From assembly GCA_965206025.1 (NCBI GenBank), contig CBDBIU010000004.1:310001-374000 (forward strand): 64,000 nt of DNA, given 5' to 3'. This document shows, piece by piece, positions 50,966 to 58,289 of the stretch. Under the pieces are notes generated by a model. The model made no database searches and had not been told where the DNA came from. It saw only the letters and a list, made by a program, of their open reading frames with translations. The stretch comes from G963668345 sp965206025. Its GTDB lineage: Bacteria; Acidobacteriota; Terriglobia; Bryobacterales; UBA6623. Made by a program: the position numbers and the translations under genes. The first letter of the stretch is position 1, and every line of letters starts with the position of its first letter.

Positions 50966-52123
50966 TCACCCACTCCCCTGGGCGGAGCGAACACGGGCCA
51001 GATAACCGGGAAGCTCGCCGATCTCAATAGCTTGGCGGATCTTTTTCATGCTGTCAAGGTAGATAAAGACGTTGTGCAGGGTCGCCAGAGTTGAGTAGAG
51101 AATCTCGCCGGCAAGAAACAAGTGGCGCAGATAGGCTCGCGAGTAGTAGGAACAGGTGTAGCAGGAGCAGTTCTCGTCGATCGGCCGGGGATCGGAGGTC
51201 CAAGCGCTGTGTTTGATGATCAGCGGCCCGCTGGAAGTGAATAAATAGCCGTTACGGGCATTGCGGGTGGGGAGCACACAGTCCATCATGTCGACTCCCT
51301 CGGCTACGTAGGCTCCGAGATCTTCGAGCATCCCGACGCCCATCAGATAACGCGGCCGATCGCGCGGGAGGATGCCTTCCACGGCTTCCATTATTTCGAA
51401 ACTCAGTGAGCGCGGCTCGCCGACGGACAATCCCCCAACCGCGTAGCCGGGAGCGTCGAGCTCGGAAAGCCGTCGCGCACACTCCTGCCGCAGGTCGGCG
51501 AACATCGATCCCTGAACGATGGGGAAAAGCATTGACTCAACGCTCGGAGACGGATTCTCTGCTCGCCGCCGGAGCTCTTCCCAATGGCTCATGCTCCGCC
51601 CGGCCCATGCAATCGTGCGCTCCATCGACGCCCGGGCGTGCTCGTGGCCGACCGGATACTCGGTGCACTCATCAAGCGCCATCATGATGTCGCTGCCCAG
51701 GTCCCGCTGGATATCGACCGCTGACTCGGGCGTGAGCTTGTGCTCGGATCCATCCAAGTGAGAGCGGAAGACGACGCCCTGGTCGGTGATCTTGCGCAGC
51801 GAGCTGAGGCTGAACACCTGAAATCCGCCCGAGTCGGTGAGGATCGCGCCGGGCCAGCTCATGAAACGATGCAGCCCGCCGAGGTTGGCGATCGTCCGCT
51901 GCCCGGGCCGCAGATAGAGGTGATAGGTGTTGGCTAGGATGATCCGGGCTCCAAGCTCCTCCTCGAGCATGCGGGCGGTTAGGCCTTTGACGCTCGCCTG
52001 CGTCCCCACGGGCATGAAGACAGGCGTCTCGACGACCCCGTGGGCGGTGTGGAGCCGTCCCGTGCGGGCGCGGGTGTGAGGACAGCGGGCTACGATTTCG
52101 AAGCGGGGAGCGGAGTCAGGCAT
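50966..52123 (-). CDS. tgt: Queuine tRNA-ribosyltransferase
   Basis: The 385-residue TIM-barrel enzyme has TPVFMPVGTQASVKG, the substrate loop LTDSGGFQVFSL with Asp, the nucleophile Asp in VDMMDCVLPTRNARNG, and the zinc site C-S-C-Y-T-C...H near the C-terminus. It exchanges guanine for preQ1 at position 34 of tRNAs for Asp, Asn, His and Tyr. queA, often adjacent, is not present. It heads the tgt-yajC-secDF run, with the Fic gene 47 bp upstream on the same strand. Confidence 0.97.
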   Translation of the reverse strand: MPDSAPRFEIVARCPHTRARTGRLHTAHGVVETPVFMPVGTQASVKGLTARMLEEELGARIILANTYHLYLRPGQRTIANLGGLHRFMSWPGAILTDSGGFQVFSLSSLRKITDQGVVFRSHLDGSEHKLTPESAVDIQRDLGSDIMMALDECTEYPVGHEHARASMERTIAWAGRSMSHWEELRRRAENPSPSVESMLFPIVQGSMFADLRQECARRLSELDAPGYAVGGLSVGEPRSLSFEIMEAVEGILPRDRPRYLMGVGMLEDLGAYVAEGVDMMDCVLPTRNARNGYLFTSSGPLIIKHSAWTSDPRPIDENCSCYTCSYYSRAYLRHLFLAGEILYSTLATLHNVFIYLDSMKKIRQAIEIGELPGYLARVRSAQGSG

Positions 52124-52170
52124 TCGTGACCAGCGATGGAAGAACCGGCCTGGTCTCGGGCCAACCTAAA

Positions 52171-53346
52171 TCAGGCCGTCGACAGGACGTTGCCCTCCAG
52201 GGGTAAAGGCGATCCTCGGGCTTTGAGAATCTCAAAAGGATCTTCGACTCGCTTCGGCTCGGCACACCGGGAATAGATCGCGCGAAGCACGTCGGAGGCA
52301 ACGTAGTAGGCTCCCCTTCCTCCGCCCTTCATCTGAAGCAGTCCGACTTTGACCAGGCTAGTTAGGTCGCGACTGGCGACTTGGCTGGAAACGTCAGCCG
52401 CCCTTCGGTAGCCCGTGTTTCGTATGCGAAGTCCCCACGCGGCCTCGGCCAATGCCGGTATCGCTCTTTCGGGAAGCTCTCGATTCTTGATTTCGATCTC
52501 AAGCGCTTCCCAGACCCTTTGGATGACCCGCAGCCGGCGCTTGATGGTCGTGGCCTGTATGTAGTGTGCCCTTAGACAAAAGCGGATCCACGGCTTCGCA
52601 TCTCTTTCCGGATTCCAGCGGCCCTTACCAACGTCCAGAAGCACGTCATAGTACTGCTGGGTATTGCGTCCAAGGTATTCTTCGATGCTCACAAAGTTTG
52701 GGTCGATCTGGGTCAAAGCGCGCGCCAGCACCAGCGTCTGCAAACAACGAGCCATCCTTCCATTCCCGTCCTTAAACGGGTGAACCATGATCAGATTCAG
52801 ATGCGCCATGGCCGCGCTTGCTAGGGTAGGCTCTTCCGTATCCGCATTGAGGTGTTGCGCCAGCTCTTCCATCAACGAGGGAACCAGGTCGGCGTCCGGC
52901 CCCTCGTATACGAGTTCGTTCTTTCGCTCGTCGAAGACCGCGATCGGACCAGGTCTCCAGTTTCCAGGAAGCTTTGACAAGTCCTGCTGCACCATCATGT
53001 AGTGAAGCGCGCGAATGGTTTCGGTGGAATACGCAAAGTGCGGGCGCTTCACCAACTGCAACACGTAAGTCATAGCCTGCCGATAGCCGACAACCGCGGC
53101 CCAGGTCTCTGATTTCGCATCAAAGGGATCCTCCGCATCCACGGCTGCGATCCCGTCGTCAATCGAGACGGTGTAGCCCTCAATCGTGTTTGACCCACGC
53201 ACATTGCGGGCGAATAGGTTCCTTCTCAGCAGTCCCATCCACCTAGGCGGGATGCTGACTGCATAGCCTAAGTTCCGCCTGAGGTCCTCTATCATGCCTA
53301 GGGCCTCTTGTTCGCTATGGTCAAGTGTTGGGGTTGCAAAGATCAT
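52171..53346 (-). CDS. Fic-domain AMP-transferase with C-terminal winged helix
   Basis: The 391-residue protein has an N-terminal inhibitory helix (S52-N-T-I-E56-G57, the [ST]xxxE[GN] pattern), a Fic core with HPFKDGNGRMAR at 189-200 (catalytic His189) and a C-terminal winged-helix region (RRAADVSSQVASRDLTSLVKVGLL, landmark, about 320-345). This is a class II Fic layout: the enzyme adds AMP to a target and is self-inhibited. The target is unknown. A palindrome lies 36 bp upstream of the ATG, so the C-terminal DNA-binding domain may control its own gene. It is next to but probably not part of the tgt run. Confidence 0.9.
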   Translation of the reverse strand: MIFATPTLDHSEQEALGMIEDLRRNLGYAVSIPPRWMGLLRRNLFARNVRGSNTIEGYTVSIDDGIAAVDAEDPFDAKSETWAAVVGYRQAMTYVLQLVKRPHFAYSTETIRALHYMMVQQDLSKLPGNWRPGPIAVFDERKNELVYEGPDADLVPSLMEELAQHLNADTEEPTLASAAMAHLNLIMVHPFKDGNGRMARCLQTLVLARALTQIDPNFVSIEEYLGRNTQQYYDVLLDVGKGRWNPERDAKPWIRFCLRAHYIQATTIKRRLRVIQRVWEALEIEIKNRELPERAIPALAEAAWGLRIRNTGYRRAADVSSQVASRDLTSLVKVGLLQMKGGGRGAYYVASDVLRAIYSRCAEPKRVEDPFEILKARGSPLPLEGNVLSTA

Positions 53347-53381
53347 ACATGATTAATGAATCAACACACCTTCAATACATA

Positions 53382-53399
53382 TTTTACATGTATGTAAAA
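53382..53399. promoter_or_regulatory. Candidate palindromic operator upstream of the Fic gene
   Basis: TTTTACAT-GT-ATGTAAAA is a perfect 8-bp inverted repeat around GT, in a strikingly AT-rich patch, 36 bp before the Fic ATG. The Fic protein has its own winged-helix domain, so self-regulation is a natural guess. Confidence 0.5.
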
Positions 53400-53527
53400 C
53401 ATGATGCAAGAATATTCAGATCACTTGCTAATGTGGATCAGTTTCAACGCCGAGTGCCAAGATGGCGTGTGGAGCCGAAATGGTTGCTCAGTAGTAGCTT
53501 GTCGCCAGGGTCGGTCGGCAAGAAGGT

Positions 53528-53622
53528 GTGAAAAAACCAGGGACCGTCACAATTGGCGTCCCAGAAGGGACGTGGAATCTAATGATATTTTCAGCCGCGG
53601 TTGACTGTCCCAGTTTTTTCAC
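53528..53622. repeat. Hairpin element with about 20-bp terminal inverted repeats (95 bp)
   Basis: GTGAAAAAACCAGGGACCGTCA at the left is nearly the reverse complement of TGACTGTCCCAGTTTTTTCAC at the right (given here as flanks of 53528-53549 and 53602-53622). The interior of about 50 bp is non-coding. It fills most of the remaining Fic-upstream gap. Confidence 0.55.
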
Positions 53623-53653
53623 AGCTTCCAACATCCGCTGGAGCGGGGAAGGA

Positions 53654-54067
53654 TCAAAGCGGATAGGGTCCCGCTCGTGAGGTTCTTAACTGCTGGCCCC
53701 GACCGCTGAAGATGACCACCCGAAAGCTCACGGCACGGGGAACTTCGTCACAGACCAGATAAAAGTCGACTTCGTTGCCTTTTTCGACCGCCTCTTCTTC
53801 GATAGTTTGATTCAGAATGTTGAGCAGCGCCCCCGTGGAGTCGAAGAACTCGAGCTGCATGACCAGGCCGGGGATCGGCTTCTTGCGGTGGCTGGTGATT
53901 GAGCCTTCAAAGTTCATACCACTCTCGTCAAAACTGGTCTCCATCTCGGTGATCTCAACACCGGTCTTTTTCGGGGGATCCTGCTGCGCTACCAACGCAG
54001 AGGGGGCCGCAACGAGAAGAGCGACGGTCCAAAGACTTGCGGAAAAGTCGGGGAACGAGAGCTTCAA
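53654..54067 (-). CDS. Exported FxLYD-like hypothetical protein
   Basis: The 137-residue product has a signal peptide (about 1-28, A-L-V-A-Q) and a beta-sandwich-like body with GSITSHRKKPIPGLVMQLEFFDSTGALL (landmark, about 55-80), the layout of FxLYD-type domains found in secreted proteins. Function unknown. Ends just before element copy C. Confidence 0.55.
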   Translation of the reverse strand: MKLSFPDFSASLWTVALLVAAPSALVAQQDPPKKTGVEITEMETSFDESGMNFEGSITSHRKKPIPGLVMQLEFFDSTGALLNILNQTIEEEAVEKGNEVDFYLVCDEVPRAVSFRVVIFSGRGQQLRTSRAGPYPL

Positions 54068-54128
54068 AGCAGTGACCTGGCGGTGAACGGGTTAGGAGCC
54101 GCTGGAGAAGCGCCGCTTAAGACCCGTC

Positions 54129-54243
54129 ACAGCAGCCGGTGGCAAAAGTCGTGCGGGAGAGAAAAATGGCGCCAATTAACTGAAGCGAATTGGCTGGCTG
54201 TACCCGATTTTTCGCAACCTTCACTTCTACCACGGGCTGCTAA
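54129..54243 (-). mobile_element. MITE-like element family 1, internally deleted copy C (115 bp)
   Basis: Left AGCAGCCGGTGGCAAAAG and right CCACGGGCTGCTAA are the family-1 termini in reverse orientation. The stretch GAAGCGAATTGGCTGGCTGT then ACCCGATTTTTCGC is near-identical to copies A, B and G. About 40 bp of the middle is missing. The right tip is CTAA rather than CTAG. Confidence 0.65.
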
Positions 54244-54257
54244 ACCTGTCCGCAAAT

Positions 54258-54797
54258 TCAGTCTTGAGGGGGAACGACAATATCTCCTTTGGTGCTTTCC
54301 ACTATCGTGAACAATTCTTCCTGCTCTGCTTCAGGCACCTTAAACGCATCCAGAGTAGCCTTGAAATCGATCCTCATCGCCTGCCACTGCTGCTCTGTGA
54401 TGTTTAAGTGCGTATGCGAGTCCTTCATCGAGCGGCCCGTGTACTTGCACGGCCCGCCGGTTGCCGCGCATACAAGCTCGGTGACGCGGTATTTGAGACC
54501 CGCCTTCGGCACGCTGTCCCTTGCTTTAGCGATGGCCGGATTGGCGTTGAGGGTGTCATTGATCAAGAGGCGCTCGATGAAATCATCCACTACGGCGGCG
54601 ATGCTATAGACACCACCTAACCGCTCATAGAGCGCCGGCTCCGCGGTTTCCTCGGTGACCGCCGACTCTTTAGCTGGAGGCGAGGGTGGCGCTGGTGTTT
54701 CCGCCTATTCCCCGCAACCACTCAAACTTACCGTTGCCAGCAAGAGCGCGAGCAACACGATTCCCAACAGCGTCCTGCTAATCTTCTCTCCCGTCAT
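54258..54797 (-). CDS. Group 1 truncated haemoglobin, lipoprotein form, with an in-frame amber codon
   Basis: From ATG 54797 (GGAGG 9 bp upstream) one frame reads M-T-G-E-K, a hydrophobic core, then L-S-G-C-G-E, a clear lipobox. Codon 31 is TAG (54707-54705). The same frame then continues AETPAPPSPPAKE (a lipoprotein linker) into the globin: ALYERLGGVYSIAAVVDDF, C-A-A-T-G-G-P-C-K-Y-T-G, a haem-binding His in DSHTHLNIT, ending VPPQD. A C-to-T change (CAG to TAG) would explain the stop. Periplasmic group 1 truncated globins bind haem and O2/NO. Internal GTG/ATG codons after the stop could yield a shorter cytoplasmic globin. It may be a pseudogene, a sequencing error or a recoded gene. Confidence 0.75.
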
Positions 54798-54851
54798 GAA
54801 CAATCTTCCTCCGTCGATTTCCTCAAGGGTACCAAATGTGCTGGGCGAAGC

Positions 54852-54876
54852 GGCGACTTTTGCCACGGGCTGCTAA
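54852..54876 (-). repeat. Solo right end of a family-1 element (copy D)
   Basis: GCGACTTTTGCCACGGGCTG then CTAA matches the terminus of copies B and C. No left end is present. Confidence 0.5.
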
Positions 54877-55087
54877 GGCCCGTTACGAGCCCGAGACGCG
54901 GCAGACAGGGAGGCGCGCAAGGACACGGTACGGCCAGACGATCATCCCGGAACTCGCCCTCCGGCGTACTGCTGAATTTGTTGGTTTCGTCGCGGATCAA
55001 CGGGGCATTCTCTTGTAGGAACTTTTGTAGGGACGGTAATCTTGCCGGTCCGAACGAACACTTCGTTCTCGTTAGCGGCAAGGTAAG

Positions 55088-55186
55088 GCCGTGCCACCGC
55101 CCGACTCGCGGTCGAACGACTCGCGGCTTGTACTGACGGGCCTCTCACGCACTTCGTCTCGCCACGTGGTGAGAAAAACGGGCTAG
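55088..55186 (-). repeat. Family-2 element, terminal part
   Basis: GACGGGCCTCTCACGCACTT then CGTCTCGCCACGTGGTGAGAAAAACGGGCTAG (landmark) matches 36950-37044 over about 60 bp. No left terminus is recognisable. It lies in the 656-bp gap 54798-55453. Confidence 0.6.
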
Positions 55187-55380
55187 ACGACGCACGTCCC
55201 CTGGTGTTCCTGAATGTAGTTGATCGAGGGGCTGAGGCCGGCTCGGAAACGATAGTGTGCGGTGTGGAGGGCCACACCAAAGCCGGAAGAGATTGCTGAT
55301 CGCCCTGTAGGTCGATAAACGTCGATCAAAACGCGAAACACGGCGTTGTTTGTTCGGCGAACGGATGCGAACTTCCTCAT
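55183..55380 (-). CDS. Weak small ORF ending in a family-2 CTAG
   Basis: A 65-residue frame from 55380 ends at TAG inside the terminal CTAG of the family-2 element. The composition is plausible but no family is recognised and no ribosome binding site is clear. It may be a remnant of a longer gene cut by the element, or chance. Confidence 0.2.
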   Translation of the reverse strand: MRKFASVRRTNNAVFRVLIDVYRPTGRSAISSGFGVALHTAHYRFRAGLSPSINYIQEHQGTCVV

Positions 55381-55453
55381 CAGCCGTTCCCGCTAGCGAG
55401 GCTGGCCGTGATGACGAGGCTCCGCGGAATCCGAGCGGCGAAAGGCGGCTTGC

Positions 55454-57598
55454 CTACTCGACCGCAATCGTAACCGGGTTCGACTCGAGGCCCTCGATGC
55501 TGATCTTGACCACCACGTCGTCGCCGCTGGGAGCCTCCTCCGGCAGGCGGGCATTGATCTGGTAAAGACCGACCAGGGTGGGCGCCAATCCCGTGTACAA
55601 CAGGCGGGCCGGGACGCCGCCGATGGTGACCAGCGGTTCGGTCACGGTTTCGGAGTGGGGAAACAGGGGCGCGGCACTGCCGCTGGCCGGCGGGAAGGTG
55701 ACCGGCCCCAGACCCAGGGCGAAGATCTCTAGGATCTCATCGCGCCGAACCGGACGGGAGTCGGGAGCCAGTCCGAGGGGAGCGGCCAGCGCTCCTGATG
55801 TGTTTACGATCAAGATGGCTCCCTGGCCCGGTCTGACGTCGGGGACGGTGAAAATGGCGGGGCTGTATTGAGCTAGGGGGACGACGACGGGCTGGCTAGT
55901 CTCGCCGCCCACGCGGACACTGAGTTCGGCCTCTTCTTCACCCTCCAGTTCCCAGGGAATCATCATGTTGACCTGGCTCGGCGACGCGTAATACAGTGGC
56001 GCCTTGAGGCTGCCGTTGAAGAATAGCGTCGTTCCCCCTAGAGTCGTTGTCAGCGGGGTGGCAATCAGCATTTCGGTCTCCGACGCCAAGTCAAGACCGA
56101 ACACGGCGGCGATCACTCCAGGAGCGAGACGCGTGGCCGCGAAGGTGGCGGCACTCACCACCCCGCCCGGATTGATCCGCGGCGACAGATTCGGCGCCGG
56201 GTTGACGGGGAAGTCGAATCGCGCCGGAACGCTCTCTTCCAGCCGGCTGTTCACGACGGTGACCTCGACGGTCCCCTCGGCCGCGAGGTCCTGTTCAAAA
56301 ACGGTAACGCTGAGCCGGTTCGTGTCGATGACCGTCGAAGGCCGGACCTGGCCTCCCCAGCGCGCTTCGACGCCGGCCCCTCCGGCCACGGCTTGTTGGG
56401 GCTGGAAAGCGGTGACCTCCGGCGGCGACTGCCGATTCGCAATGCGATAGACGGCTTGCCCGCTGTAGTCGGTCAGGTAGATCTCGCCTTTCTCGTCTTC
56501 ACCGAAGGCGGTGATCGAGAAACCCGTTTCAACAGTGTCAAGGACGCTCCACTGGCCGTTGTTCTCCGTGGCGACGAACATGACGCCCGAGCAATAGTCG
56601 CCGTAAAAGTAGACGCCGTCAAGCTCCGGGGCGGCCGCGCCCCGGTAGCGGTAGCCGGCCGCGACCGCGCATCCGACGTCGTGGGAGTATTCAAGAATCG
56701 GCGCCTGCAAACCGAACGTATCGCAGTTGAAGACGGGGTCGAAACAAAGGCTCCCCTCCAGAACGTCCCACCCATAGTTCTCGAGGCCCAGGCTGCTTGC
56801 CGGCTGGAAATCAATCTCCTCCCGGCGGCCCTGTCCGACGTCGCCGATAAACAAGTCGCCGGTCAAGCGGTCGAAGCTGAAACGCCAAGGGTTTCGCAAG
56901 CCATAGACCCAGATCTCTTGGCGCACTCCTTCTTGTCCGAAAAGGGGGTTCGTCGCGGGAATCGCGTAGGGGTCGCCCTGGTCGACGTCGATACGCAAGA
57001 TCGCTCCAAAGAGCGAAGAGATTTCCCGCGCCGGGTTTACCGGTAAACTGTGATCTCCGCCGTCACCCACGCTGATATACAGAAATCCGTCGTTGGGCCC
57101 GAACTGAAGTTGGCCGCCGTTGTGCGTGTCGTTGGGCTGATCCAGGCGAAGAATAACCTTCTCCGAGTCAGGATCGGCGATATTCGGATCATCGTCGGAA
57201 ACCTTGAATCGCGAGACGATGACGTCGCCGGGATATTCGCTGCGGTCGGTGTAGTCGACGTAAAAGAAGCCGTTGCTCTCGAAGTCGGGGTGGAAGGCGA
57301 CACTGAGGAAGCCTCGCTCGCCGCAACAGATCACCCGCGCAGTGATATCGAGGAAGGGGGGATCAAGCACCGTCTCCCCGTCGTAGATCACAATTTTTCC
57401 GTCCTGCAGGACGATGAACAGGCGCCCCGAGCCGTCACCGGCGTGCGTGATGGCCACCGGCCGCTGAAGCCCGCCGGCGACCTGTTCGAACACGAGGTCA
57501 TCGAGAAAGTCCCCTTGCGCTGGAAGACCGGCCGGAGCGGCCAGACACGCGATCAACAGGAAAACGGAGGTAACGAGGTGTGCAACTCGCGGAGTCAT
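55454..57598 (-). CDS. Exported sugar-dehydrogenase-like beta-propeller with TIGR03437 C-terminal domain
   Basis: ATG 57598 gives 714 residues; TTG 57619 only adds seven residues. A signal peptide (about 1-28) precedes a six-bladed glucose/sorbosone-dehydrogenase-like propeller (G-L-Q-R-P-V-A-I, CCGERGFLSVAFHPDFESNG, THNGGQLQFGPNDGFLYISVGDGGD, YGLRNPWRFSFD, YRYRG...YFYGDYCSG, landmarks) up to about residue 395. A bacterial Ig-like link and the Solibacter-type C-terminal module follow (ISPRINPGGVVSAATF-like entry, YASPSQVNMMIPWE, VGLYQINARLP). It could oxidise sugars with PQQ at the cell surface, but PQQ-binding residues were not verified. No PQQ genes are near. Confidence 0.8.
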   Translation of the reverse strand: MTPRVAHLVTSVFLLIACLAAPAGLPAQGDFLDDLVFEQVAGGLQRPVAITHAGDGSGRLFIVLQDGKIVIYDGETVLDPPFLDITARVICCGERGFLSVAFHPDFESNGFFYVDYTDRSEYPGDVIVSRFKVSDDDPNIADPDSEKVILRLDQPNDTHNGGQLQFGPNDGFLYISVGDGGDHSLPVNPAREISSLFGAILRIDVDQGDPYAIPATNPLFGQEGVRQEIWVYGLRNPWRFSFDRLTGDLFIGDVGQGRREEIDFQPASSLGLENYGWDVLEGSLCFDPVFNCDTFGLQAPILEYSHDVGCAVAAGYRYRGAAAPELDGVYFYGDYCSGVMFVATENNGQWSVLDTVETGFSITAFGEDEKGEIYLTDYSGQAVYRIANRQSPPEVTAFQPQQAVAGGAGVEARWGGQVRPSTVIDTNRLSVTVFEQDLAAEGTVEVTVVNSRLEESVPARFDFPVNPAPNLSPRINPGGVVSAATFAATRLAPGVIAAVFGLDLASETEMLIATPLTTTLGGTTLFFNGSLKAPLYYASPSQVNMMIPWELEGEEEAELSVRVGGETSQPVVVPLAQYSPAIFTVPDVRPGQGAILIVNTSGALAAPLGLAPDSRPVRRDEILEIFALGLGPVTFPPASGSAAPLFPHSETVTEPLVTIGGVPARLLYTGLAPTLVGLYQINARLPEEAPSGDDVVVKISIEGLESNPVTIAVE

Positions 57599-57624
57599 GG
57601 TTGAGGCCGAAGCGTGCAAGCGGG

Positions 57625-57697
57625 CTAGTGTCCGCTTTCAAAAGTGGGCGTAATCTATTCTACGGCACCTGCCGGCCGGCGCTGGCCGCGTTCACGC
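57625..57697. repeat. Dispersed repeat family 3, copy 2
   Basis: Starts CTAGTGTCCGCTTTCAAAAG and shares the TATTCTACGGCAC block with 14986-15061. Its CTAG also ends a GCGGGCTAG that looks like a family-2 terminus. It lies directly upstream of the propeller gene. Confidence 0.6.
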
Positions 57698-57833
57698 GGC
57701 TTCGTCGGGGACCTTAGTAAGTGCCAAAAACATCGTCGCCGTTGTCGGCCCCCCCCGTTTCCCGGTCCTCTCGATCGCCGGGTGGGGGACTGACTCGTAG
57801 AAATCTAGAGGTATCCTGTAGGAGAGTAAAACA

Positions 57834-58133
57834 ATGGTCTCGCAGCTACGAATCTACACCATCAAGCCGGGCATGATGAGCTCCTGGTTGACGCTGTTCA
57901 ACGAGCAGATCCGACCGATCCACCGAAAGCTGGCCATCCCGGTAGAAGCCGCCTGGGTCAACGCCGAGCAAAACGAATTTATCTGGGTGCGAAGCTTTGA
58001 CAGCGCGGAGGTCATCCCCGATCGGGAAGCCGAATATTTCGCCTCGCCCGAGCGCCAGGCCCTAGGTGATTTGCCAAGAGACCACATCGCCAAGATGGAA
58101 GTCCGGGTTGTCGAACGTGTGCCTCTCGGTTGA
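57834..58133 (+). CDS. NIPSNAP-family protein
   Basis: The 99-residue product starts at ATG 57834 behind GGAG. It has the NIPSNAP ferredoxin-like core: QLRIYTIKPGMMSSWLTLF, I-R-P-I-H-R-K-L and EFIWVRSFDS. NIPSNAP domains are small stand-alone modules of unknown enzymatic function, often near acyl-CoA or SDR genes, as here. An element-1 fragment begins at its stop codon. Confidence 0.85.
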   Translation: MVSQLRIYTIKPGMMSSWLTLFNEQIRPIHRKLAIPVEAAWVNAEQNEFIWVRSFDSAEVIPDREAEYFASPERQALGDLPRDHIAKMEVRVVERVPLG

Positions 58134-58178
58134 CAGCCCGTGGTGGAAAGTAAAGGCCGCGAAAAATCGGGTACAGCT
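58132..58178 (+). repeat. Family-1 element fragment (copy E)
   Basis: ACAGCCCGTGGTGGAAAGTA then AAGGCCGCGAAAAATCGGGTACAG follows the left half of copy A. No right end is present. It begins at the stop codon of the NIPSNAP gene and fills part of the 156-bp gap before the ligase gene. Confidence 0.5.
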
Positions 58179-58289
58179 CGTAGCGCGGACCTGGCTCCGT
58201 TCCAGCGTCCGCGCCCGTGAGGCTGGAACAGTGGCTTCTGCGTCAAGCCGAGGCCTGACGCTCGTCCGGACTCGCGATCTTCGGGGCGG

